In this document: piece by piece, positions 22,755 through 36,102 of the stretch
Numbering within the stretch: position 1 is the first letter of the stretch
Layout: every line of letters begins with the position of its first letter
Assembly (NCBI GenBank): GCA_036897485.1
Contig: JAYMTF010000452.1
Coordinates: 1-36,102 of the forward strand
Length of the DNA stretch: 36,102 nucleotides
Direction: 5' to 3'
DNA from: Pelargonium nanum
Lineage: Eukaryota > Streptophyta > Magnoliopsida > Geraniales > Geraniaceae
Notes under the pieces: model-generated
Told to the model about the DNA's origin: nothing
Databases searched by the model: none
The model's input: only the letters and a program-made list of their open reading frames with translations
Made by a program: the position numbers and the translations under genes

Positions 22755-25700
22755 TCAAGACCATGCTTCAACATGGTATTTACCGGCCTTTTCCAGTGCC
22801 CTAAGCCACCGAACAACAGATTCTTTTGGAAGCCCACTTTCTTTGGATATGATATCCTCAAAGGCCGACAATACGTCTGCAGGCATTTTTGTTGAAGAAC
22901 CGGCAACATATATAGCAGCACCTTCTGTGAGCAAATCCCATATCCGTTGGCTATGCTCACGTATCTTATGCTGCACGTAAACCTTCTGTGGCTGATCTCT
23001 CGAGAAGGCAACAAAAAATCCCCCGCCCTTTGATTCTGAAAGCACTCCATCGTTCTCTGATTGAGAAAGCCAAAAATCTTTGTACAAAAAATCGTTCTCC
23101 TTGTTCCGGCAACCAAAGAAGAATATAATTGGAGCAGTTGAAACAGAGAGGCTTTGAACGGCTCTCTCCTCTACGAACCCACGAAAAGGCGCACATCCTG
23201 TCCCGGGTCCAATGAGGATTAGGGGAAGTGATGGCGGTGGGGGAGGAAGGAAACCTTTGTGTATCCATCCCGGTATGTAAACACCTGTACGTGAAAGTAA
23301 ACAGAACAGGTAACGTACATTGTTAATTTAAGGAAAAACCACCAAAATGATCCCTGAACTAATTTTATATGCTAAAATGGTCCCCAATATTAACTTCTAA
23401 TAGATAGTAGTTTCAATCGTTATATCTTGTTAATTCCACGTCAGCAAAATTGACATAAAAACTAACATAAGTTAACGTAAGAGACCATTTTGGTCGGTTT
23501 TCAATAGTTGAGGGACCATTTCGACAGTTTTTACTTAAATTTATTGACAATAAACTCTAGAAGCTTTAGTTATGTCATGAATCCATACTTTGTTGAGGAT
23601 CAAGTTCGGCTAGCCACGTTGAGCAGAGGCCTGTCCGCTTCCTCTTAAAAGGCGTTGTCCATGACACTACATTCACTGTCAAGTGCACTTGGTTGGGGTG
23701 AGCTGAAAGGGAAGAAGCGATTGAGAAAGCCCTTGTTTTCAATGGAGGAACTAATTGCACAAGCCATTCAAATGGCATTTGCACAGACGGGAAATCTTCT
23801 AATACCTAAAATCCAAGGAATATGATTAATAGACCGTACAGAATGTGTTTGGTGCGTTTAAAAGAAACAAGGAACACTTCTTACAGATAAAAAAGGTACG
23901 AGATGTATCTTTTAACTTTGTGTGCTTCGAAATAGCTATAGTAAATAATGAATGCAAGGCTGCGGCTCAAATGATAAAAAGGCATAAGAAATTACAGGAT
24001 ACTTCAACTATAAATACATTACCTCCAGAACAGTTCTTCGTTCCTTTTGATTGTATTCATAGAGATCATTTCGTCCTTCGGGTGAGGCAAAATATTGAAG
24101 TCTTTCCTGTTCATGTTCAGCTGTTGCAAAAAAGCTCATAACCTGAAAAGACAATAGATGAATAAGTTCAACAGTAGTGCACAGGGACAAAAGATCAATG
24201 CTGCATAGAACGAGGGCAAACCAACAGAATGAAACAAAAACATAACACGGCCTGGCAGTGGTAATTTCCTAGGGCTGCGTTTGATTTGAAATTTGGGATT
24301 TAGAATATTGTACTTCAAATACAAATATAATATTTGGGAAACAATAGAATTTCAATTGTTAAGGTAGGAGCGGTCAATTGAAATCCCAAGTCCTATGCGT
24401 GTTTTGAATCCTAATGGATTAAGTAAAATTCAAATCCAAATTCTTTGTCCATCCAAACACCGTATATGACTCAAATCCAAGATTCCAAATGAAACATTAT
24501 ATTTATTTCACAAAAGATGGACTAAATCAGTTGAAACATACAGAATCCTTGCCTCGAAGAAATAACGCCGTGGGGAAGCAGATGCAACATCCATTGTGAA
24601 TTCCACAAAAGTTTTTAATTTGATTGGAACTCTCGGGGCATTTCTTGGAGTATCAAGAATATGATTCCCCATCTCTCTGTGATGAACCTGAAATAAAACA
24701 TACCTTATCAGCGGTGGACAGGTTAAACCACATAATTTTGTCATGTACATCCAAAAAATTTAAAGGTTTAATTAGCTGCTCTTTCAAAAATATATATAAG
24801 GTGAAGAATATAAGTAAAAGAGATTACTATTGCGCTTGAGAACATAAGAAATTACAAGAGTACACATGAGTTCCTATGGGAATAACTGTACAGATCATAC
24901 TCAAGTACTCAACACAATTATGAGTATATCTGAAGAGCTTACGCAGAGGCCCCAAAACAAAGTGAAGTACTTACAGTGATGAATGCTTCGGGATCTAAAT
25001 TACAACGCTTTATGAAAGCATCTACGGCATCAGGGTTCTGCCCTGGAAGTATCTCAAGGACTTCACCAACTTCATATTCAACTGCCTATAGAAAATACAA
25101 CGTTTCACTTGCATAGGAAAAATAAGCAAAAAAAAAAACTTGCATGCATCCAACACTACATAATATACACTGACTTGACATAGAAGGATGTCAATTCACA
25201 AATCTGAACGAAATTATGAAACACTTGGCAAATAACTTACATTCGACACAAATTCAAATTCAAAGTGCCGCACATCTTTTCCACATCCCAATCTAGTCAA
25301 CTGCTGATTCTTGATCTACATAAGAAAACGTAAATGAATCATGACAGAATAAATACAAGCTGACAGATAGGAAAGAGGAGGTAAAACCACAATATTTTAC
25401 CCTTCATTAGATATTTAATGTACTTTCACACTTATTTTAACAGAGCAAGCATTGACATACCATTCTAAGAAAGCAGTCAGGCCTAATCTTGTCATGAGAT
25501 AATTTTCCAGGGGACATTGAACGGGCACTTTCGATAGTCATCTCAATACATTTTAGACCTGAAAAAACAAGAAACATATGGTTTGACTGTAAACAACATC
25601 TACAAATGAACTAATGTAGCAAAAATTTATACATCTCCCACAATTGCTTGTATGGTGGGGGTAGGATCAGTTCACTAGCAACTACAGTTACAAATTTATG

Positions 25701-27993
25701 ATCCATGAAAGGGAATAGCTTTAGTTTCATAAATTAATGTCCTAACTTGTCCCTAAACACCTCAATAAACATTTGCAAAGCTAGAACAGATAACTATTTA
25801 TCCTCCTTAAAGAGGCAATTCAAATACAAAAGAGATTCTATTGCCTCAATGGTATGAGCATTCTCTTATTTTCATGTTGACTTGAGCTAACACTTTGCAT
25901 ATCAATATATCTCCCTCTTAAATTTCACTTTAATGCTGACACATGACAAGCGGGAAAAAAAAACGACACAATTATTTCCAATTTTTTTAGTCCGATAAAA
26001 ATTAACTATTGGTGTTGGTTCTGGTTAACATGATCAGAGTCGTCAAAAAATGGAAGGAAGAAGTGATTCTAAGGGAACACATAGTTCAGAGATTGGGGGA
26101 GTGCTAAAACTTGTCTCCCATTTTTAGCTTTTTTCTAACCACCAGATATAAACCGACACAATGCTGTACTTCCTCTTACATTCAAACTAGAATTACAACA
26201 ATATGTCAATTTATTTAAGAGGCACATACATATAATGCCTACTCATAAAGAGCTATTGTTTTGGTTTTCTTGCTTCTTTGGTTTATGTTGCAAACAAAGA
26301 GAGAAAGAACGGGAATAATACAAGTGTCTATGAAGTTACAACATTCAGATCCTTAGAGATACACAAGGAGAACATTAATTTCCAGACTAGATATAATTCC
26401 ACCGAGGAAATAACTATGAATTAACAAGTTACCTGAGGTAGCAAGAAATTGTGAATCCATCCCATTAACATCGTGATATTTGACCTGAACTTTTGGCTGA
26501 TCAATCAATACGGTATCTGGAGCCACAGAGTGTAATCCATTTGGGAAGAATTTGGGATTAATCTTAACAAAATTACTCCACAAAGACAACATCCAAGGAT
26601 CCAGAGCACCTTCATACCTGCAAATTAGCAAACAAACCTTGGGTCATTTTATCTCAAATTGAAATTAATTCCTTATACAAAAGGAGTGGAAAATAAAGAA
26701 AGAAAGAAAAAGAAGAAGGGCCTGTTAGAGAACTAGCAATAGTTAAGCATAAACATACCCCGATGGGTGTTGATCATCTCCCAACCCCTTTTCAACAACA
26801 GCTGTTGCCCCAAGATCTGAAAGCCTTTTGTCAAGCTTCTTTGCAGCAAACTGCAGCCATCAACAAATTAAGTTTCTTTAGTGTGAGGTACATGAACGTG
26901 AATAGTATGCACATAAGATTTATGATCAACAAAATACATTACATAACACCTACATATGCTATTAGCTTTCTAGAAAAGAAATAACTCAATCTTTTTTTAT
27001 ATATAAATAATAAATTAAAAAACTTACATTATATTTTTGGTAACCAGAGTCCCCCAATCCAAACACAGCATAATGAACTCCTTCCAACCAATTCTTACTC
27101 AGATTTTTTTGTAGAAGAAACCTCCAAAAATCCTACAGAAAGGAACACAGGTTTAGAGGATAGCATAGTTATCCAGGCTTCTTGAGCCATCTCATACACA
27201 TAATCCTTAACTAACCTTCATAGCGTCTGGTGTATCACCCTGGCCAGTGGTAGAGACAACAAATATTACAGCATCTTCTTTAGGCAATGAATTCTGAAAC
27301 AGAAAGCAATTACCGTTCTGATATTGATTCTTTTCAAATGAACATAAAGTTAAACAAAATAAAAGGCCGCAGTGAATGTGGCTTCAAAGGCATAATCAAG
27401 TAGAATTAACCATGTTGCCTCTAAACACAAAACTCATTGCTATCTCGCTTACAAAAAAGAAGAGTGTAACGTTGATGAATACCAGCTAATTGAAATAAAA
27501 GATTTTTTCTCATGGTGTCAACCACAATATTCTTCATCCCTAATATCACGCCCCTCATAATTCAATGTGGGTTGCATCTAGGTACCAAATACTACAACAA
27601 CATAACATAAAAAGGCGACAAGAAATTCATTCAAGTAGCAACAATGATGATAGTGTTATATAGGCTATTAAAGCATTAATCACATCCTGATTGCTTCACA
27701 AAATAGTAAACCCTAATCATCTTTTTTTCTAAATGTAAAATCTCAACTGAACTACATCGGATCATTAGGTACAAGTACTGGATAGTTCTAATATTTCCTG
27801 AAATTAAAACACGATCTACTGGGAACAGAAGCTAAAGAAGATGACTCACAGGCTCGTATTGGTCCATGGAAAGAAGAGAGACAGGGCAGCCTCGCCTCTC
27901 GACTTCACGGCTGATGCGCTCAGCAGCATCCAAAGCATTTCCAGTCTCAGTTGCATACAATATCAATAATTTCGGCTTCCCCTCCTCCATCAT
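22755..27993 (-). CDS. ATR3: NADPH-dependent diflavin oxidoreductase (ATR3/Tah18)
   Basis: Cytosolic FMN/FAD reductase that passes electrons from NADPH to the Fe-S protein Dre2/CIAPIN1 in cytosolic Fe-S cluster assembly. Twelve coding exons on the minus strand: 27993-27850, 27293-27216, 27132-27028, 26850-26759, 26617-26433, 25558-25461, 25315-25241, 25085-24975, 24687-24553, 24142-24023, 23805-23589 and 23284-22755. They sum to 1890 nt and 629 residues, close to Arabidopsis ATR3. Flavodoxin domain: YATETGNA, STTGQGDTPD, FGLGDSGYQKYN. FAD domain: RAFSIASS (406-413), GLCSTWL. NADPH domain: GPGTGCAPFRGF (from 479), FFFGCRNKENDFLY, YVAGSSTKMP. The C-terminus YHVEAWS places the aromatic residue near the end. 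There is no N-terminal membrane anchor, unlike P450 reductases. Intron 9 has a GC donor (GAG/GCAAGG at 24553). A 5'-UTR intron (29165-28021) is likely. Confidence 0.96.
23330..23545. repeat. Foldback repeat in ATR3 intron 11
   Basis: The left end AATTTAAGGAAAAACC with AAAATGATCCCTGAAC is mirrored by the right end GTTGAGGGACCATTT with TTTTTACTTAAATT. The arms are about 33 bp and imperfect. The 'ATGGTCCCT' words and GTCAGC interior are common in plant Mutator-like non-autonomous elements. No clear target duplication was found. Confidence 0.55.
24280..24494. repeat. MITE-like foldback in ATR3 intron 9
   Basis: TTTGATTTGAAATTTGGGAT (from 24280) is matched in inverse by AAATCCAAGATTCCAAATGA (24473-24492), and the GGGCTGCGTTTG start is typical of small plant hAT-type MITEs. 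The interior repeats AAATCC and CCAAACACCG. The element sits in the intron that has the GC donor. Target duplication not resolved. Confidence 0.5.
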
Positions 27994-28496
27994 CAAATCT
28001 CTTTGGGATAGTAGAAGTACCTAAAATTTTTGTTAATATCACAAAAGTACACTACAGAATGTATGAAAAATTAACAGATAACATAGAACAGTCTTTGCAT
28101 TCGCAGCACTGTAATGTCAATATTCGATCGAAGAAAACCATTTAATAATTCGATGAACAAAATCAATAAGCAAGACCATTCAAGACACTGAAGTCATTCA
28201 CACTAAGCTGCCATTCTCTAACATAAAGCTAAATGGAGTTAGGACCAATCCGAGGGCCAAATAACGCCCAGACCTAGATGTCTAAGGACCCATCAATAGT
28301 ATCCTAAACCGACTAAGATAAAGAAAGTAAGAGACCTACTCAACAAGGTACACTTTCACCAATGAAAAATGCTATTTGTCCCCAAATATACAAATTTTTG
28401 GGTACAAAGTATTGTGGTTGTCTACGTGGGAGAATGTATTCCTTACTTTTGTGTTTTAAAATTTAACAATAATAACTTGATATATATGATACCAAC

Positions 28497-28748
28497 TAGA
28501 GCTGTCAGTTTGCATCCGAACTCCTGGACATCCGAAATCCAATCCAACTTCAAATCAGTCCAATACGATCAATTTAAGGGTCGGGTCTGAATTATTCTAT
28601 AAAAATAGGGGGGGATCGGATTGGACAAATCCACACATTTTACGCTAAAATCCCATCCAAACGCATCCAAAACCTTTCCAGAATGGATTTAGATAAGTAT
28701 CTATCAATTTGAACCCGAACAAATCCGAAATCCGGATTGTCGCCTCTA
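28497..28748. mobile_element. hAT-like MITE, 252 bp, 8-bp TSD
   Basis: The element begins TAGAGCTGTCAG and ends TTGTCGCCTCTA; the ends match as inverted repeats at 9 of 11 positions. The flanks ATACCAAC (28489-28496) and ATACCACC (28749-28756) form an 8-bp target duplication with one mismatch, as expected for hAT elements. The interior is rich in ATCCGAA, ATCCAA and GGATT words. No coding sequence. Confidence 0.78.
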
Positions 28749-28894
28749 ATACCACCACCCTCCCATGTATTTGTTGGACGGAGCGCGTGGTTTATAAGGT
28801 GTATTGGCATATTTTACTCTTAGCGCATTGTGATTAGGCCAAATCATCAATAAATTAACTTAAGCATTAGAGGGTCTCGTCTAGAGGGGACTTA

Positions 28895-29136
28895 TGCAAA
28901 TACTAATGAACTAATCAAACACTTGAATTGAAAAAACCATCCACATAAATCCTAAACTACTATCCAATTCAATGTCTCAAACCAATCAAGCACTGACGCT
29001 GAAGCAAATACTAATGAACTTATCAAACACTTCAATTACAAAAAACATCCACATGAATCCTAAACTACTGTCGAAATCAAACCAATCAAGCACACATAAA
29101 TCCTAAACTACTGTTTAACTCAAACCAATCAAGCAC
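28895..29136. repeat. 108-bp tandem repeat, about 2.4 copies
   Basis: GCAAATACTAATGAACT starts copies at 28895 and 29003. Each continues through ATCAAACACTT, CATCCACAT, AATCCTAAACTACT and AAACCAATCAAGCAC. A third, partial copy (29091-29136) holds only the last part. The array ends about 30 bp before the predicted 5'-UTR donor of ATR3. Confidence 0.85.
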
Positions 29137-29486
29137 AAACGTTGGAGCAAACTCACAATTCTTACCTGCTGAGATTTCGATTAGGAGTACCCAAGTGTGC
29201 AGCTTAGGTTTCAGATATGCCAAACTTGTATCCACTTCGCAGAAGAGGAGAGCGATGATCCTGTAAATAAACGGTGGCTTGAGTTCGATGGGCTGAGGAG
29301 CGGTGGCGCCGGAGCGGCGTTTCTGAGCCGGCGTGTTGGTGCGGCGCTTTACACGGCGGAGGAAAGATTGATCTTTTTTTGTTTCGCTGAGTTACTAGTT
29401 TGTGAGGGAGTGGTAGAGAGGGGAATTTTCGTAAATAATCAGGGGTACTTTTGTCTTATAATTATATGGGTAATTCTGGGGTGATA

Positions 29487-29832
29487 ATTCGTGTTCACGG
29501 GTCGCGTTCGTATCGTGTTGAAAGTTTAGTATTATGTGAAATGGTCAACAACACGAACCCGACCCGGTTATTAAACGGGTTGAGCTGCAACACGAACACG
29601 ACTTGATTACAAAGCGGATTGACACGACACGACATGATAGACACGTTTAATATTTAGATTCCTGTTGACCCAACACGACACGGCACGATTATATAAACAG
29701 GTTTAGATTTGACATGACACGACACGGTTAGCTTATATGGGTCACTATGGACCCGATTATCTGTTTGAATGACCTTGTAACAAATCATAAATCTAGACGG
29801 ATTGGATAATAGCGGGTCAAATGACACGATAA
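29487..29832. repeat. Degenerate GTGTCGTGTT-type repeat in shared promoter
   Basis: A block with many ACACGACACG, GACACG and AACGGGTT words on both strands, resembling the interior of the element at 6410-6911. The left edge GATAATTCGTGTTC and the complement of the right edge TTATCGTGTCATT are similar, suggesting decayed inverted ends. It fills most of the interval between the divergent ATR3 and LAP genes. Confidence 0.55.
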
Positions 29833-29846
29833 TAGTGAGAGCTCAC

Positions 29847-29854
29847 TATAAGTA
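29847..29854 (+). promoter_or_regulatory. TATA box of LAP gene
   Basis: TATAAGTA is followed about 30 bp later by CACCCAAAAATG, predicting transcription start near 29878 and a leader of about 135 nt. It starts about 15 bp after the end of the repeat block at 29832. Confidence 0.55.
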
Positions 29855-29877
29855 CATAGACCCTCCCACACCCAAAA

Positions 29878-29904
29878 ATGGCTCTGCCATTGTTGTTTCT
29901 GTAA
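29878..29904 (+). other. Possible 8-codon upstream ORF
   Basis: ATG GCT CTG CCA TTG TTG TTT CTG TAA encodes MALPLLFL and lies 108 nt before the LAP ATG. It counts only if transcription starts upstream of 29878, which is borderline given the TATA position. The same ATG could mark an exon with a GT donor at 29904, but joining to the downstream acceptors breaks the LAP frame. Confidence 0.35.
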
Positions 29905-30012
29905 GTCTTTAACCACTTCGCTTCTCACTTCTTCTTCATCATCTTCCTCTCTGTCGCTCTCCAGATTGATTTGAAGTTGCAGATACGCCATTGTCTTGTC
30001 GCAGAGAAACGC

Positions 30013-33766
<3,754 letters not shown>

Positions 33767-34578
33767 ATGTTCAGGTTTGAGGTATGATAATGTCAAGAGC
33801 TAGCTCCCCTGTCAATGGTGGAGGCAAGAACTAGATGTATGTGTGTTTAGGTGTTGTTTGATGGTTAGTTTTATGAATAAATTTGAATGGAAATGTGGAG
33901 ATGACAAAATGGAAGGCAAGAACTCTTGATCCATTTTCACAATCTTTTGCCCAGTTTTAGTCCAAATTGAATTAAGAGGTTTTGCTTGGATTAGGTCTTT
34001 TTATGTATGATTGTTTCTATATAATTATAATAGATCCAATAATCGTGATTGAACGTCTAAATAGTAAAAATGTCTCTCGAATATCCCCAAGTAAGATTGT
34101 GTATAGTATGAATTTATCCGTAAGATGTTTTTTAGTAGGCCGATAATACCATATCCTACGATTAGCACTTTGGGCTCATTTTCGTTGAAATATTTTGCGG
34201 AATTGAGTTGCATAAAATAACCCCAACCAATTTTCGAGTTAAATTTAAAATAGAAAAATTGTGGATTTGGTCAATCACCCCCTGCTACCTTCATTTCCAG
34301 ATATAACGAGAAAAATGCGGTGGAAGTTCATCATCAAGAGCATGTGATTCATCGAGGGTTTGTGATACACCCAAATCGGGTATTTTGTGCGGTAACAATG
34401 TGTAAACTTACAACCCGGATTTCTTCAATCAGCACCAACCTACACGTCTAGTGGTTTGGATTCGAGTTGAGTCACTGTAGCCCGAATTAACAAAACTAGC
34501 ACATCGAACACTGAAGGTGCACACAATGTGTTCCTACTTTTTTTGTTTTTATAGTTAAATAGTCAAATTGTTTTCAAA
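33767..34578. other. LAP 3' UTR and spacer
   Basis: Holds the LAP 3' UTR (AATAAA-like words near 33877) and AT-rich spacer. I see no gene here. Confidence 0.5.
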
Positions 34579-34651
34579 TCCGTTGTAGTCTAGTTGGTTA
34601 GGATACTCGGCTCTCACCCGAGAGACCCGGGTTCAAGTCCCGGCAACGGAA
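34579..34651 (+). tRNA. tRNA-Glu(CUC)
   Basis: The 73-nt sequence folds as a standard cloverleaf. The acceptor stem TCCGTTG pairs with CAACGGA (34644-34650), the D-arm contains TCTAGTTGGTTAGGA, the anticodon stem CTCGG/CCGAG encloses the loop CTCTCAC with anticodon CTC at 34613-34615, and the T-arm is CCCGGGTTCAAGTCCCGG. A T6 RNA polymerase III terminator follows at 34653-34658, and CAA motifs lie just upstream, as usual for plant tRNA genes. There is no intron and no encoded CCA. Confidence 0.97.
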
Positions 34652-34652
34652 C

Positions 34653-34658
34653 TTTTTT
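34653..34658 (+). terminator. Pol III T-tract terminator
   Basis: Six T residues begin two bases after the tRNA-Glu 3' end, the normal RNA polymerase III stop. Confidence 0.85.
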
Positions 34659-35802
34659 AAATTTTTGATATATCTAACCGTCCACGTGGCATGTTTTGAT
34701 GCATGGATGGACCCACATCCTACAACTTTAATATAAGAAGGTAATTTTGAGTTTCGATTTGTATGTCTCACTCGAAACTGATTCTGGGTCAAATGAGTTT
34801 TTGGTTCATTTTGATTTCGAGTTTTGGATCACATTATCTGGTCTGAAAAGATAGTCGAACGGGATTTCGGGTGTTTACGAGTTCGAATTCAAATTGTCGA
34901 CTCTACGTCTTACCTTTTATGTGGCATATCTATTTAGGCGCTTTTCAACTCAGATCTCACAAAAGTACAACTAGAGTTAGTAATTTGGACTTAATCAAGA
35001 ATACCCAAACGTTAATGTGAAAATTTGTGGGCCACTCAGACAAATATGCACAAATCTTTACATTTTGCATGTGAAATTTAAACTTCCATCCGACAAGCAA
35101 TTCAAACATACCTGCATACCATTTGAGTCAAGTGAAATCTTTTCAACACGAATTGCTGCCAATAATTCTGATATTATGCTCTTGCAAAACAATCATTCAC
35201 GTCATTATTTTACTCGACAATCGAAAAATAGAGATTCAACCTACGTATATATAAGATAGACTTGATTAATATAGAATCTAACTCACATATTTTACACGCA
35301 AAGACCAAAATCACGACCAACACTTTTTTTCGAATTGAGTTCAAATTAGTCATTCTCAACAAAAACACAATATGAAACTTAAATAAAAAATGTTAAATAT
35401 TGCAAATTTCGTACAAAATTTTATATACAAATGGCGTAAGAATCTACATGGTTGATGTATATTTTATGTTTTTATAATTTATAATAAAATTTTAACGAAT
35501 AACGACCAGGAATATATGGTACATACGGTACATATGGGAAAAAATTCGACCCTTTAAAAAAATTCAAAATGTGAGAAAACAAAATTAAAAGAAATTGCAC
35601 GCAATGTCTTGTTGTTTGGTCGCATACAGCTTTGAATCCAGCTCTGCAACACTGAAGCTCTCTTCTTCGCAGCTAAAAAAACACCGACTCTGCAACATTC
35701 GATTCTCGCTTCACTCTTCAGATTGCACGATCAGCTATTGTTTAGCAAGAACAAATTTCGAAAAAGAAGAGAGCTTGAACAGAGAAAATTACAGCAACAA
35801 AA
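34659..35802. other. Spacer and promoter of the last gene
   Basis: AT-rich DNA without a credible gene. A perfect G-box CCACGTGG lies at 34682-34689, just after the tRNA. A TATATATAAG tract near 35246 is over 500 bp from the next ATG, so its use as that gene's TATA box is doubtful. A small direct repeat GGTACATA occurs near 35518. Confidence 0.4.
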
Positions 35803-35944
35803 ATGAGTGTTTCGTTGACTGTGATGACTTTTAATCTTCACGAAGATCAGCCTCCAGACAGTCCAAATTCATGGGAAAAGAGGAGAGATTTGTGCTTAAG
35901 TGTCATCACCAGCTACTCTCCTATCATTCTCTGCACCCAACAAG
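35803..35944 (+). CDS. Endonuclease/exonuclease/phosphatase-fold protein, first exon (partial)
   Basis: Only the first coding exon is inside the window: 47 codons plus one base, ending CAACAAG/GTCTCT. The peptide starts MSVSLTVMTFNLHED and contains SWEKRRDLCLSVI and YSPIILCTQQ. The pattern T-F-N-L-H, then W-xx-R, then P-I-I-x-x-x-Q is the start of the DNase I-like (EEP) fold. This fold includes nucleases and phosphatases, so the substrate cannot be given. The usual metal-binding Glu after that Gln is a Gln here. The remainder, including the catalytic His and Asp residues, lies beyond the right end; the intron begins at 35945. Confidence 0.72.
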
Positions 35945-36102
35945 GTCTCTCTCTCTCTTAAAAATTTATGTTTTTGCTTAAATTTTTATGTTGATTTGTT
36001 TGGATCTTGCTCTCTGGGTTGATTTGCTTGAAATGATCCATCTGGGTCTTATTTATATAAGTGTATAAGAGATGGGTTTTTGTTGTTTGAGGAAATGGTT
36101 GA
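35945..36102 (+). other. Start of intron 1 of the EEP-fold gene
   Basis: From the donor GTCTCTCTCT to the window end the sequence is T-rich and intron-like. No second exon is visible before the sequence stops. Confidence 0.55.

Larger units (their letters stand above)
28021..29165 (-). other. Probable 5'-UTR intron of ATR3
   Basis: On the minus strand CTCAGCAG/GTAAGAATT at 29166/29165 is a strong donor, and CAAAAATTTTAG/GTAC at 28022/28020 is a good acceptor 27 nt before the first ATG. No ATG-led coding exon is seen upstream, so the first exon (about 29166-29250) would be untranslated. A leader intron of this size fits a constitutively expressed plant gene. The intron contains a hAT-like MITE and tandem repeats. 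Confidence 0.6.

Noticed and set aside
29878..30012. Upstream exon joining MALPLLF to the LAP frame
   Set aside because: A GT donor exists at 29904, but joining it to the AG sites before CAGATT or GCAGATACG gives a stop or the wrong frame for MAHTIAK.
34598..34792. Minus-strand frame ending CRDLNPGLSGES
   Set aside because: That peptide is the antisense translation of the tRNA T-arm and anticodon arm, a familiar false protein.

Overview
The window is nuclear DNA from a flowering plant, most likely a eudicot. Genes are broken by AT-rich introns with plant splice sites, intergenic DNA is AT-rich, the protein families are plant-specific (group I WRKY, LRR receptor kinase), and small plant-type transposons (a Stowaway MITE, hAT-like MITEs, a tRNA-derived SINE) sit in introns and spacers. 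A rosid such as Rosaceae is possible, but that is an impression, not a demonstrated placement. I found no operon, CRISPR array, virus or obvious new multi-gene system. The interesting material is in splice sites, promoter layout, residue changes at conserved positions and small mobile elements.

Layout from left to right: (1) an intronless LRR receptor-like kinase (+, 343-2931); (2) about 3.2 kb of spacer with degenerate repeats; (3) eIF5A (+, five exons, 6113-8753), whose 1.5 kb first intron carries a 502-bp terminal-inverted-repeat element; (4) a WRKY32-like group I WRKY factor (+, five exons, 10377-14294), with a TATA box, three W-boxes upstream and one GC-AG intron; (5) a 1.9 kb tail-to-tail spacer with a local duplication; (6) a plant DNA-3-methyladenine glycosylase I homologue (-, five coding exons, 16214-19506), with a Stowaway MITE in intron 1; (7) a 2.3 kb spacer with a SINE flanked by a perfect 13-bp target-site duplication; (8) the diflavin reductase ATR3/Tah18 (-, twelve coding exons, 22755-27993), with a GC-AG intron 9 and a probable long intron in its 5' UTR; (9) a short divergent promoter region largely filled by a degenerate repeat; (10) a leucine aminopeptidase (+, ten exons, 30013-33766); (11) tRNA-Glu(CUC); (12) the first coding exon of an endonuclease/exonuclease/phosphatase-fold protein that runs off the window.

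The genes do not form a pathway. They are unrelated housekeeping and regulatory genes: translation (eIF5A, tRNA-Glu), cytosolic Fe-S assembly (ATR3), DNA repair (TAG), peptide turnover (LAP), transcription (WRKY) and receptor signalling (LRR-RLK). Exon models were built by hand. For every multi-exon gene except the truncated last one, exon lengths sum to a whole number of codons, the joined frame stays open, and the product is close to family length.
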